A DNA stretch of 64,000 bases. Origin: Paractinoplanes bogorensis. Lineage in GTDB: Bacteria > Actinomycetota > Actinomycetes > Mycobacteriales > Micromonosporaceae. Location of the stretch: the NCBI RefSeq assembly GCF_018829635.1, contig NZ_JAHKKG010000005.1, positions 124,001-188,000 on the forward strand. Reading direction: 5' to 3'. A model generated the notes under the pieces. The model saw nothing but the letters and a program-made list of their open reading frames with translations. It was not told the DNA's origin and searched no databases. Positions 53,409 to 62,049 of this stretch are shown piece by piece (positions within the stretch are counted from its first letter, which is position 1; the number at the start of each line of letters is the position of its first letter). The position numbers were made by a program, and so were the translations under genes.

Positions 53409-54257
53409 GTGTCCCGCCCGCAGAACAGGCTCGCGGCGCTCGGCGAGTTCCTTCGCCTCCGTCGCGGCGCGTTCGATCCCGGGCAGTTGCCGCTGCCCAG
53501 CTACGGCCGGCGGCGCGTCCCGGGCATCCGCCGAGAGGAACTGGCCCTGATGGCCGGCGTGAGCGTCTCCTACTACACGCGCATCGAGCAGGGTGCGGTC
53601 ACCGCGTCCGAGAGCGTGCTCGAGGCGATCGCCACCGCGCTGCGGCTCGACCAGCAGGACCGCGCCCAGATGTTCCGGCTGGCCCGCAGCGAACACGCCC
53701 CGGCCGAGCCGGAACAGCTGACCGGCACACTGCAACTCATCCTCCGCACGCTGCACGAGGTGCCGGCCGGGGTGCTCGGGCGCTCGATGAACATGCTGGG
53801 CTGGAACCGCCTCGCCCACGCGCTGTTCGCCGACCACCTGCCGTTCGAGACGCCGTGGGCCACCGAGGGCACGCTGAGCTGGGCGCGGCTGCTGTTCCTG
53901 GACGACAAGTGCCGGGGTCGGTTCGCCCGCTGGGAGATGCAGGCGCAGGACATGGTGGGCCGGCTCCGGGCCGCCCAGGCGCGCCACCCCGACGACCCGG
54001 CGCTGGCGTCGGTGGTGGCCGATCTCCGTGCGGCCAGTCCCGAGTTCGCGGAGTTGTGGGCGGCCCATCCCGTACGGGACCACTCGCTGGGTGATGTCTA
54101 CCTGGCACACCCGGCGTTGGGCGACCTGCAGTTGCGCGACACCGTGCTGCGCCCGGCCGAGGAGGACGACCAGCTGCTGATCCTGTTCCACGCCGAACCG
54201 GGCAGCGACTCCGAACGCAAGCTGGCCGAGTTGCGCCGCTCCCTCGAACAGCGCTGA
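53409..54257 (+). CDS. XRE regulator with MmyB-like ligand domain
   Basis: 282 residues, GTG 53409 with AAGGAG 7 bases upstream. HTH (GIRREELALMAGVSVSYYTRIEQGAVTASESVLEAIATALRLD) at about residues 36-78, then the MmyB-like ligand-binding domain (LHEVPAGVLGRSMNMLGWNRLAHALFADHLPFETPW ... CRGRFARWEMQAQDMVGRLRA). These regulators usually control an adjacent divergent NAD(P)-binding gene, exactly as here. Possible ligands are long-chain fatty acids, by analogy with MltR-type proteins. Shares the 144-base divergent region with the NmrA-like gene. Confidence 0.9.
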   Translation: MSRPQNRLAALGEFLRLRRGAFDPGQLPLPSYGRRRVPGIRREELALMAGVSVSYYTRIEQGAVTASESVLEAIATALRLDQQDRAQMFRLARSEHAPAEPEQLTGTLQLILRTLHEVPAGVLGRSMNMLGWNRLAHALFADHLPFETPWATEGTLSWARLLFLDDKCRGRFARWEMQAQDMVGRLRAAQARHPDDPALASVVADLRAASPEFAELWAAHPVRDHSLGDVYLAHPALGDLQLRDTVLRPAEEDDQLLILFHAEPGSDSERKLAELRRSLEQR

Positions 54258-54284
54258 GGTTGCGCGCCGCGCGACAATCACCAC

Positions 54285-56510
54285 ATGAACGACTGGACGG
54301 CCTTCGGGCGCGTGGATGCCGACGGCACCGTGTACGTGAAGACGGCCGAGGGCGACCGGGTGGTCGGCTCCTGGCAGGCGGGCACCCCCGAGGAGGGCCT
54401 GGCCCACTTCGCGCGGCGCTTCGCCGACCTCGTGACCGAGGTCGACCTGATCGAGGCCCGCCTCAAGTCCGGTATGGCCGATGCGTCGCACTCGCTCGCC
54501 ACCGTCCAACGGGTGCGCTCGGAACTCGACGAGGCCCATGTGGTGGGCGACATCGACGGGCTCGCCCAGCGGCTGGACCGCCTGGCCGTTCTGGCCGGCG
54601 AGAAGGCCGCCGAGCAGCGGACGGCCCGCGAGGATCTTCGGACCGCGGCGGTCGCCCGGAAGTCCGCGTTGATCGAGGAGGCCGAGAAGATCGCCGCCGG
54701 CTCCACCAAGTGGAAGGTGGCCGGCGACCGGCTCCGGGAGATCGTCGACGAGTGGAGGACGATCCGTGGTGTCGACAAGAAGACCGACGGCGAGTTGTGG
54801 AGCCGTTTCGCGGCCGCGCGCGACGAGTTCACCCGCCGCCGGGGCGCCCACTTCGCCACCCTCGACGGCCAGCGCAAGCAGGCCCAGACGGCCAAGGAAG
54901 AACTGGTCACGGAGGCCGAGAGCCTGTCCGGGTCGACCGAGTGGTCGGCGACCGCCGGCCGGCTCAAGGAGCTGATGCGCGAGTGGAAGGAGGCGCCGCC
55001 GGCGGCCAAGGAGGCCGAGCAGCGTCTGTGGGAACGGTTCCGGGCCGCGCAGGACGCGTTCTTCGTCCGCCGCAGTGAGGCGTTCTCGGCTCGCGACGCC
55101 GAATACGCGGACAACCTGAGCCGGAAGCAGGCGATCCTGGCCGAGGTCGAAGCGCTCGACGTGGACGCCGACCCGCGCGGTGCGCAGAACAAGCTGCGCG
55201 ACGCCCAGGCCGCGTGGCACGACGTGGGGCGGGTGCCGCGCGAGTCGGCCGCGTCACTGGATCGTCGCTGGCGGGTGGCCGAGGAGCGCATCCGGGTGGC
55301 GATGGACTCGGCCTGGCGCCGGACCGCCCCGCAGGACAACCCGCTGCTGCGGCAGATGCGCGAGCAGGTGGCCGAGGCCGAGCAGCGTCTCGAGCGGGCC
55401 CGGGCGTCCGGCGACCGGCGGCGGGTCAAGGACGCCGAGCGCGCACTGGCGTCGAAACGGCAGTTCCTCGCGCTGGCCGACACGACGGCTGCGGCCCGGG
55501 CCGGCCGGCCGTCCGGATCCGCCGGCGAGTCCTGGGTCCCGGCGGTGCCCGGGCACCGGGCGGCCGACGATCAGACGGTGACGGCGGAGGAACGGGACCG
55601 GGCGATCTCGGCCGTCTATCCGCGACCGGTGCGCAGGGCTTCGCGATCCATCGACGGAACGCTGATCGTCATTGCCGAACCTCTCCGGGACTCCGGCGAC
55701 GACACTTCGGAGCGACCGGCGCACGCCTCGCTCAATGCCTATCTGGACACCGACGACGAGGATCTGGCCCGCCAGGTGTTCGACGCCGTGGACGTGATCG
55801 CGCGGCACTCGGGATTCGATGAGCTGTCGGCGAGCCGGATCGAGCGAGGGTCGGTCCGCCGGTTCGCCTCGGCCCAGCGGTCCGACCCGGCCGGCCCCCG
55901 TACGGGTGACATCGCCGACGCGTTGAGCGCCTCGGAGACGGACTCCGAGCACGACTCCGAAGCGCTCAAACTCATGGCGGAGCTGCTGCAGAGACTGCAG
56001 AACGTCGCGCAGGCGGCCATGCTGATACCGCCCAACCTCCTCCTGGTGCAGTACGACGACGGCGGCGGCCGGATCGTCGTCCTGCGCCCCCTGTCGAGAG
56101 CCGAGCTGGCAGTGCTGGCGGATCGGCCGGACATTCTGTCGCGACCCGCGAGAGCCCTGGACGCCCTGGCCGGCGCGGTTCGTGGCGGCGCGCCGGCCCG
56201 CCCTGGCCGCCCCGATGACGACGGCGATCGGCATCCCGTGGCGGCGCTCGGCGGCGACCTGCGGGCGGGCGACGTGACCTGGTCGGGTGCCTTCCGTGTC
56301 AAACTTTGCAGCCACCTGGGCCCGGACTGGCGTGAGCTGGCGGACTTCCTGGAAGTCGCCGGCCACGAGCAGGGCAAGTTCGGCGACGGCTACGAGGCGC
56401 GTGACCTCCTGAAGTACCTGGAACTGCGGGGACGGCTCGGTGAAGTGCCGGACGCGCTTCGCCAGATCGGCCGGACCGACCTGCTGGAATTCACCCACGG
56501 CATGCTCTGA
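54285..56510 (+). CDS. DUF349 protein fused to conflict-system-like and death-like domains
   Basis: 741 residues. Residues 1-400 are a typical actinobacterial DUF349 protein: MNDWTAFGRVDADGTVYVKT, helical repeats with WKVAGDRLREIVDEWRTIRG and RLWERFRAAQDAFF, ending with ALASKRQFLALAD, where the usual protein (about 410 residues) stops. Here the frame continues. Residues 480-640 (LNAYLDTDDEDLARQVFDAVDVIARHSGF, IERGSVRRF, NLLLVQYDDGGGRIVVLRPLSRAELAVLADRPDI) resemble a module often seen in actinomycete proteins linked to effector-associated domains. Residues 664-741 (LGPDWRELADFLEV, then LLKYLELRGRLGEVPDALRQIGRTDLLE) look like a death-fold helical bundle. No frameshift is seen. The DUF349 role itself is unknown. 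The first domain is secure; the last two are by-eye assignments. Confidence 0.85.
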   Translation: MNDWTAFGRVDADGTVYVKTAEGDRVVGSWQAGTPEEGLAHFARRFADLVTEVDLIEARLKSGMADASHSLATVQRVRSELDEAHVVGDIDGLAQRLDRLAVLAGEKAAEQRTAREDLRTAAVARKSALIEEAEKIAAGSTKWKVAGDRLREIVDEWRTIRGVDKKTDGELWSRFAAARDEFTRRRGAHFATLDGQRKQAQTAKEELVTEAESLSGSTEWSATAGRLKELMREWKEAPPAAKEAEQRLWERFRAAQDAFFVRRSEAFSARDAEYADNLSRKQAILAEVEALDVDADPRGAQNKLRDAQAAWHDVGRVPRESAASLDRRWRVAEERIRVAMDSAWRRTAPQDNPLLRQMREQVAEAEQRLERARASGDRRRVKDAERALASKRQFLALADTTAAARAGRPSGSAGESWVPAVPGHRAADDQTVTAEERDRAISAVYPRPVRRASRSIDGTLIVIAEPLRDSGDDTSERPAHASLNAYLDTDDEDLARQVFDAVDVIARHSGFDELSASRIERGSVRRFASAQRSDPAGPRTGDIADALSASETDSEHDSEALKLMAELLQRLQNVAQAAMLIPPNLLLVQYDDGGGRIVVLRPLSRAELAVLADRPDILSRPARALDALAGAVRGGAPARPGRPDDDGDRHPVAALGGDLRAGDVTWSGAFRVKLCSHLGPDWRELADFLEVAGHEQGKFGDGYEARDLLKYLELRGRLGEVPDALRQIGRTDLLEFTHGML

Positions 56511-56621
56511 CTCCCTGGGTCGCCGCGCCCGGACGTGGGCCACGTCTCGTTCGCTCGGCGGGCCGCGTGCGCCGATCGGGCGTAGCTTCGGCGGGAGGAA
56601 CCAGCGTAGGGAGTCGGACTT

Positions 56622-57464
56622 ATGAGCACAGCGGATGCGAGCGCGGCCGGCACGATCGACCTCGGCGGGGACCTGACGGTGAACCGCCTCGGCTACGGTG
56701 CCATGCGGATCACCGGGGACGGCATCTGGGGTGAACCCAAGAGCCGCGACGAGGCCAAGGCCGTGCTGAGGCGCGTGGTCGAGGTCGGCGTGAACTTCAT
56801 CGACACCGCGGATTCCTACGGGCCTGACGTGAGCGAAGAGCTGATCGCTGAGGCGCTGTATCCGTACGGGGAAGATCTGGTCATTGCCACCAAGGGCGGA
56901 CTGGTGCGTCCCGGGCCGGGCGTGTGGGAGCCGGACGGGCGGCCCGAGCACCTGCGGTCGGCGCTCGAGGGCAGTCTGCGGCGGCTGCGGCTCGAGCAGA
57001 TCCCGCTCTACCAGTTCCACCGGCCCGACCCCAAGGTGCCGGTCGAGGAGTCGGTCGGGGCGCTCGCCGAACTGAAGAACGAGGGCAAGATCCGGCACAT
57101 CGGCGTCTCCAACTTCAACGAGGAGCAGCTGCGCGCCGTCCAGCGGATCACGCCGATCGTGTCGCTGCAGAACCGGTACAACGTGGACGACCGCACGTCG
57201 GAGTCGCTGGTCGACCTGTGCGAGCAGGAGCAGATCGTGTTCCTGCCGTGGGCGCCGATCCAGAACCTCGACGGCAACACGGCGGTGCAGGAGGCGGCGG
57301 CCAAGTACGGTGTGACGCCGTACGCGGTGGTGCTGGCCTGGCTGCTGGCCCGTTCGCCGAAGATCCTGCCGATCCCGGGCACCGGCTCGGTCGGCCACCT
57401 GGAGGAGAACGTCGCCGCGGCCGGTCTGAAGCTGACCCCGGCCGAGGTGGCCGCGATCCGCTGA
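56622..57464 (+). CDS. Aldo/keto reductase
   Basis: 280-residue TIM-barrel NADPH oxidoreductase. The catalytic tetrad is present: Asp in NFIDTADSYG, Tyr in the same segment, Lys in IATKGGLVRPG, His in YQFHRPDPKVP. NADPH is bound by the C-terminal LPIPGTGSVGHLEENVAAA. The sequence around GYGAMRITGDGIWGEPKSRDEAKAVLRR resembles the AKR11-type oxidoreductases. Its ATG at 56622 is preceded by GTAGGGAGTC. Stands alone, and nearly touches the convergent gene (6 bases between stops). Confidence 0.92.
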   Translation: MSTADASAAGTIDLGGDLTVNRLGYGAMRITGDGIWGEPKSRDEAKAVLRRVVEVGVNFIDTADSYGPDVSEELIAEALYPYGEDLVIATKGGLVRPGPGVWEPDGRPEHLRSALEGSLRRLRLEQIPLYQFHRPDPKVPVEESVGALAELKNEGKIRHIGVSNFNEEQLRAVQRITPIVSLQNRYNVDDRTSESLVDLCEQEQIVFLPWAPIQNLDGNTAVQEAAAKYGVTPYAVVLAWLLARSPKILPIPGTGSVGHLEENVAAAGLKLTPAEVAAIR

Positions 57465-57470
57465 CCTCTT

Positions 57471-58217
57471 CTAGCCGGGGACCGCTACGGCTTCTAGCCG
57501 GGGGCCGTCGGTGCTGTCCTCGATCGCGATGACGGTGATCGGAGGGTGCAGCGGCCGGCTCCCGGTCAGCCGGACCGCGTCCTCGGAGAGGGGCTCCCGG
57601 GCGGGCCGGGCGGTCCGTCCCAGGCTGTCGATCGTGACGAACGAGACGCGGTCCAGGTCGGCGTCCGGCAATCCGACGCGTACGCCGCCGTCCTCGACGT
57701 GTGCCGTCAGCTTCAATGTCGGCGGTTCGGGATCGATGCGCTCGCTGCCGGCCTGCCCGAGCCGCATCAGGACCAGCATCGTGCGGGCCGCTCGGACGAG
57801 CACTACCTCGCTCGGCCGGTCGTAGCGGGCCCGCTCGCTCACCGCTTGCCAGCCGGCTCCGCTCGCGTTCGCGGCTTCGCTTGTGCGTGCCGCTTCGGGC
57901 TCGCGCGCTGCCTCGGTTTTGCGTGCTGCCTCGTGCGCGGTCTTCCTGAGGCGGTCGAACGTGGGCCGGAAGCCGGCTTCGTCCGTGTAACGGGCATGCG
58001 CCTGATCGGTCAGCAACGCCCACGCGGCGGAGATGTCGGCCTGCCGGACCAGAGTGTCGAACCGTGTCGCGGCATCCAGCGCCGGACCCCTGAGGTCGGG
58101 TTCGATGCTGCAGGCGCAGGCCGGCTTCGGGCGGTCGGCGATGACGGCGGCGGCGGTCACGGCCGAGGCGACGACCCCCACGACCAGGCCCGCAATGATC
58201 ATTCGGCGCTTCGGCAT
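57471..58217 (-). CDS. Membrane-anchored protein of unknown function
   Basis: 248 residues from ATG 58217: a short basic N-terminus (MPKRRM), one helix (IIAGLVVGVVASAVTAAAVIA), then an outside domain with two close cysteines (KPACACS). Residues 45-75 (AATRFDTLVRQADISAAWALLTDQAHARYTDEAGF) resemble an NTF2/DUF4878-like helix, followed by a Lys/Glu/Ala-rich linker (RKTEAAREPEAARTSEAA) and a beta-rich C-terminus. The frame is open upstream to 58355, but that part belongs to the remnant described next. Function unknown. Confidence 0.68.
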   Translation of the reverse strand: MPKRRMIIAGLVVGVVASAVTAAAVIADRPKPACACSIEPDLRGPALDAATRFDTLVRQADISAAWALLTDQAHARYTDEAGFRPTFDRLRKTAHEAARKTEAAREPEAARTSEAANASGAGWQAVSERARYDRPSEVVLVRAARTMLVLMRLGQAGSERIDPEPPTLKLTAHVEDGGVRVGLPDADLDRVSFVTIDSLGRTARPAREPLSEDAVRLTGSRPLHPPITVIAIEDSTDGPRLEAVAVPG

Positions 58218-58233
58218 GCGGGCTTGGACGTGG

Positions 58234-58560
58234 TCAGGGGCGGGCTCGGTTCCATCGGCGGTCGGTGGCGCGGGCGATGCCATGGACGAGACGGGCCAGC
58301 TCGGCGGCGCCGGACGGGTCGTCGGCATCGGACAGGGCAGTCCGGCTCGGTCCACCTTTTCGAACGGGCCGCCGATCGCGTGGTCGAGCAGGCTCTTGTG
58401 CGCGGCGGGGTCGATACCGGTCGCATCGAGGAACCAGCCGAGAACCGTGGTGCAGCAGCCGTACCAGGCGGACTGAATTCCGTGCGGTCACCGACTGCGG
58501 TCACCAGGTGGGCGACCGTGCGTTCCCAGCCGTCGAGGCCGTCGAGGCCGTCGGCGGCCA
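58234..58560 (-). pseudogene. Frameshifted gene remnant
   Basis: Three pieces in three different minus-strand frames read like one protein. Near 58525-58476: DGWERTVAHLVTAVGDRTEF; about 58475-58345: SAWYGCCTTVLGWFLDATGIDPAAHKSLLDHAIGGPFEKVD (pieces); about 58340-58234: ALSDADDPSGAAELARLVHGIARATDRRW to a TGA. Each piece has the high third-position GC of a real gene only in its own frame, and each junction fits loss of one base. No start codon is evident; the 5' limit is uncertain. Family not recognised. Sequencing errors would look the same. It lies between the GH67-like gene and the anchored protein gene. Confidence 0.6.
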
Positions 58561-58619
58561 GGGAGGAAGCGGCGCCTTCACCGCACGCCAGGCCGGGGAG
58601 CCGGCTGTACCGGGTGTGG

Positions 58620-61600
58620 TCAGGGCTCGACTGAGGTGGGCGTCCGGGGTGCCTGGGTGCGATGGCGGCTGAGCGACAGGCCTGTGCCCAGCACGGCGAG
58701 AGCGAGACCGGTGCAGGTGAGCCATAGGGGCAGCTCAGGTGGGATGCCCAGGTAGGTGACCAGGCCCAGGATGCGGTGCAGACCCCACGGCAGCAGGGCC
58801 AGTTGGTCGTTCCAGAGGGTCAGAGACCTTTCCAGCCCGTACGTCCACAGGAGGGCGCCGAGCGCAGCGAGCGGGGCACTGGCGGAGAGGGCGACAGCGC
58901 CCGTGACCCGGCGGCGGGACCAGCCGTAGTGAGTGCGCAGCACGAAGCCGGTCGCGACGAACAGCCAGGCGAACAGGGCGAACGCGACCGTGACGTAGAC
59001 GCTGCGGGCCAGCGGGTCGGTCCAGAACGCGAACCAGTAGTAGCCGGGCCCGCGGATCGCCAGCACGGCCAGCAGCAGGACGGTCCGGAGCAGGACCACG
59101 CCGCCGATCACGGTCCACAACGCGTAGGGGTCGCGCCGACCGACGAGCAGGCGGGCCGCGACCGCGAACAACACCCAGCACCCCATCGTCACCACAAGGT
59201 GCGCCGGCGCCGCGAACCAGGTGAAAACAGCGCGACTGAGCACCAGCACAGCCAGCGGGAACGCCACCACGAACCACCGCGGGCCGCTCCGCGGGTTGAG
59301 CGTTTCGTGTGGTGGGTCGGGCGTTGTGGGCGGCTGGTTGAGCGTTTCGTGTGGTGGGTCGGGCGTTGTGGGCGGCTGGTTGAGCGTTTCGTGTGGTGGG
59401 TCGGGCGTTGTGGGCGGCTGGTTGAGCGTTTCGTGTGGTGGGTCGGGCGTTGTGCGCGGCTGGTTGAGCGTTTCGGGCGGCTGGCTGGTCGGGTCTGCGC
59501 GCGTGATGCGCCACGGGGTCAGGGCGCCTCGCCACAGGTCGCGTATCGGGCGCCATTGCACGAACATGCTCGCTACGAGCAGAGCGAGCAGGATCCGGGC
59601 CGTCCAGGCCATGGCCGGGTCGCGGTCGAAACGCTCACTTCCCAGGTCGGCGGCCGTGAAGTTGTAGGCGGGCAGGTCGACACGGTGTCCGTAACGCGCA
59701 ACGTGGGCTGTGCGGGCCTGATCGAAGGTGCGCGCGGCAGCCGTCCACTGATCGCGGGCAGTGGACGAACCGGTGTCCAGCCACTGCGCGCGGCGCAGGA
59801 ACATCTCGCGGTAGGCGCCCAGCGTCTCGTACAGGTTGCTCTGGTAGTCGAGCGCGTCGAGCAGGCTCGTCCGGAGTTCGGGGGAGCGCCACTTCGCCGG
59901 GTCGGTGGCGGCGACGAGTGCGCGTTGTTCATGCGCGAGGGTGATCGCGCGTTGTCCGTCGGCGATTGTCCGGTCGACATCGCCGCGGCCGATCGCGTAG
60001 ATGCTGTCCAGCACGGACGAGTCGCCGGTGACGATGTCCCACTCGAAGATCCACATCATCGGCGGCGGTTCCAGGCCGAGCGCCTTCACGGAGTTGTCCG
60101 CGTACGGTGCCAGATAGAGCCCTTTCGTGACCGCCTCGCGCGACATCGCGAACATCCGGCCGACCGCGGCGACCGTCGCCGGGTCGTCCGAGAACGTCTG
60201 CCGCACCCAGTCGGCGGTGATCGCGGCCGGATCGGTGTCCGGGGCGCGGGCGAGACGGCCCATCGCGTACGCGTTCAGGTCGTAGAGCTGCCAGAAACCG
60301 GTCCGCAGGTAGAGGGTCATCGGGCCGGCGTGCAGTGGGCCGCCGTCCTGGGTCCAGAGCCAGACGCCCTCGATGTGCGGGTTCTGGGCGAGCAGCTGCC
60401 CGAGCGCGTCGGCGTGCAGGGCGGTCAGGTCGTTAGGCAGCGAGCCGAAGCCCTCGAACTCGCGCCGCCCCTGGAACTCGACGATGCGGCGCTGACTGCC
60501 CACTCCGAGCGTCGTGTTGAGCGGCAGGTGGCTGTAGAAGTCGCCGAGCGTGAACTTGGTCGAGACGATCAGATGCGGATCGACCAGGTCGCCGAGCACC
60601 TGCCGGTACGACTCCGGGTTCGTGTGCAGGTCGCCGACCGCACCGACGCCGACTGTCCACGTACGGAAGATGATGTCCTTGTTCGTTTCGGCGGCCACGG
60701 CCAGGAACGCTTCGAGCATGGCGCGCACCTGCGCGGGCGTTGTCAGGGCGATCCGGGAGTAGTAGTCCCAGCCGGCCGCGCGGTAGGCCGAACCGCCCTC
60801 GCCCACCCGGACCATCAGGCCGGACGCGAACGGCATGCTCGCGAACAACTCGCGCAGCGCGGCCTGGTAGATCGGCCACGGATCAGTGTGCGTTTCCAGG
60901 TACGTCTCGAGCGGTCCGGACAGCGCGAGCATGTCCGTGAGGAAGTAAACGCGCATTCCCATGTCGGCCGCGTACGCGAAAACCGGCCGGAAAGCGCTCA
61001 CCATCGCGCGTGCTCGCTCGATGTGCGCGTCCCCGTCGGCGTAGACGCCGTGCCCCGCGAACGTCACGTACTCGAGGAAGCCCGGGACGACGACCCCGTT
61101 GTAGCCCTGCGCCGCCGAGTGATCGATGAACTGCCGGAACTCCCGGCCGATCCGGTCCACCGCGTCCGGCGAGACCCACGGTGCTTCCGGCAGCAGCGCG
61201 CTCGTGACGATGTCGGTGTTGAGCGAGTAGTCGGTGCCGTCGCGCCACTCGGGGACGTCGGCGACCCGCCCGACCGACCCCACATCGGTGAGCCGCAGCC
61301 CCAAGCGGGGAGCAACTTGGCCGCTCGGCAGTGCCCGCCCCGCCCGGATCGCCGCGGCGACGTCGTACAGCCCGGCGACCGCCCCCGCCTCCCCGGCCGC
61401 GGTGAGCGTGAGCCCGTCGAGCCGGTAACTTTCGCCGGCGCTGTCTTCGCCCACAACGACCCGGAGAACACCCGGCCCGTCGGCGACCTCGGACACCGCT
61501 CGCGCCGCCACGTCGAGGCGATGCGTCCGGCGGCCCAGAGAGACAGACCCGATCGGGGATCGCACGGATGTGCGTTCGGTGGCCGCCGCCGCGGTCGGCT

Positions 61601-61709
61601 CGGCCATCACCGGCGCGGGTTCCCACGAGAGGCGCAGACCCTCGCTCAACCCGAAGGAGACGCCCATTCCCAGCGCCAGCAGCAGAAGAACCACCACGAG
61701 CCGGCGCAT
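58620..61709 (-). CDS. GH67-like glycosidase domain fused to a membrane domain
   Basis: 1029 residues. Signal/anchor RRLVVVLLLLALGMGVSFGLSEG; residues 60-130 resemble an alpha-glucuronidase N-domain (GEAGAVAGLYDVAAAIRAGRALP); residues 135-560 look like a GH67-type barrel (NGVVVPGFLEYVTFAG, FRTWTVGVGAVGDLHTNPESYRQVL, FYSHLPLNTTLGVG, VEFQGRREFEGFGSLPND, EGVWLWTQDGGPLH). After a helical region and one helix (ILLALLVASMFVQW) comes a threonine/proline linker of repeated ETLNQPPTTPDPPH units, then about six helices to the end. The combination of a sugar-cleaving domain with a multi-helix membrane tail is unusual. Substrate unknown; the family call needs a profile search. Confidence 0.68.
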   Translation of the reverse strand: MRRLVVVLLLLALGMGVSFGLSEGLRLSWEPAPVMAEPTAAAATERTSVRSPIGSVSLGRRTHRLDVAARAVSEVADGPGVLRVVVGEDSAGESYRLDGLTLTAAGEAGAVAGLYDVAAAIRAGRALPSGQVAPRLGLRLTDVGSVGRVADVPEWRDGTDYSLNTDIVTSALLPEAPWVSPDAVDRIGREFRQFIDHSAAQGYNGVVVPGFLEYVTFAGHGVYADGDAHIERARAMVSAFRPVFAYAADMGMRVYFLTDMLALSGPLETYLETHTDPWPIYQAALRELFASMPFASGLMVRVGEGGSAYRAAGWDYYSRIALTTPAQVRAMLEAFLAVAAETNKDIIFRTWTVGVGAVGDLHTNPESYRQVLGDLVDPHLIVSTKFTLGDFYSHLPLNTTLGVGSQRRIVEFQGRREFEGFGSLPNDLTALHADALGQLLAQNPHIEGVWLWTQDGGPLHAGPMTLYLRTGFWQLYDLNAYAMGRLARAPDTDPAAITADWVRQTFSDDPATVAAVGRMFAMSREAVTKGLYLAPYADNSVKALGLEPPPMMWIFEWDIVTGDSSVLDSIYAIGRGDVDRTIADGQRAITLAHEQRALVAATDPAKWRSPELRTSLLDALDYQSNLYETLGAYREMFLRRAQWLDTGSSTARDQWTAAARTFDQARTAHVARYGHRVDLPAYNFTAADLGSERFDRDPAMAWTARILLALLVASMFVQWRPIRDLWRGALTPWRITRADPTSQPPETLNQPRTTPDPPHETLNQPPTTPDPPHETLNQPPTTPDPPHETLNQPPTTPDPPHETLNPRSGPRWFVVAFPLAVLVLSRAVFTWFAAPAHLVVTMGCWVLFAVAARLLVGRRDPYALWTVIGGVVLLRTVLLLAVLAIRGPGYYWFAFWTDPLARSVYVTVAFALFAWLFVATGFVLRTHYGWSRRRVTGAVALSASAPLAALGALLWTYGLERSLTLWNDQLALLPWGLHRILGLVTYLGIPPELPLWLTCTGLALAVLGTGLSLSRHRTQAPRTPTSVEP
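59296..59480. repeat. 42-bp minisatellite inside the GH67-like gene
   Basis: Four full copies of a 42-bp unit start at 59296, 59338, 59380 and 59422, followed by a partial copy from 59464. Copies are nearly identical, differing at one or two bases. On the minus strand each copy encodes the 14-residue peptide ETLNQPPTTPDPPH, so length changes keep the frame. The near-identity of copies indicates recent expansion or homogenisation. Confidence 0.92.
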
Positions 61710-62049
61710 GCCTATTTCTAGATCACCACCGCCCCGAGCACCAGCGCCGAACAGCCAGTTGCGCGATCACGCCCACGCTCTCCGACGAGGCCGAGCAATG
61801 ACGACGGCCACGGTTTGGCGTTGGGGTCGGCCTGCCGGCTGACGTGCCGTCCGCGTTCGGTGTCGTGCTGGTCTGCGCGTCGAGGGAGTTGTGCGCTGTC
61901 GGGGGCTTGTGACGACGTAATGCCTGGTCGCGCCACGAAGGGATGACCGATGATCCGACAGACAAAGTGCACCGATCGGGCAGGACCGGCGAATCGGTTG
62001 CGGAGTTAGCGTCCCGGGAAAGAGCGACATGAAGGTGAGGCCTGGACAT
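61710..62049. other. Divergent intergenic region
   Basis: About 340 bases between the divergent GH67-like gene and the peptidase gene, so it holds both promoters. No open frame has normal codon bias. An in-frame ATG at 62029 with AAAGAG close by is an alternative start for the peptidase; no clear repeat or hairpin was seen. Confidence 0.5.

Noticed and set aside
59221..59667. Plus-strand repeat protein (SVSCGGSGVVGGWL units)
   Set aside because: Antisense reading of the 42-bp minisatellite; the minus-strand reading is part of a long gene with family features.
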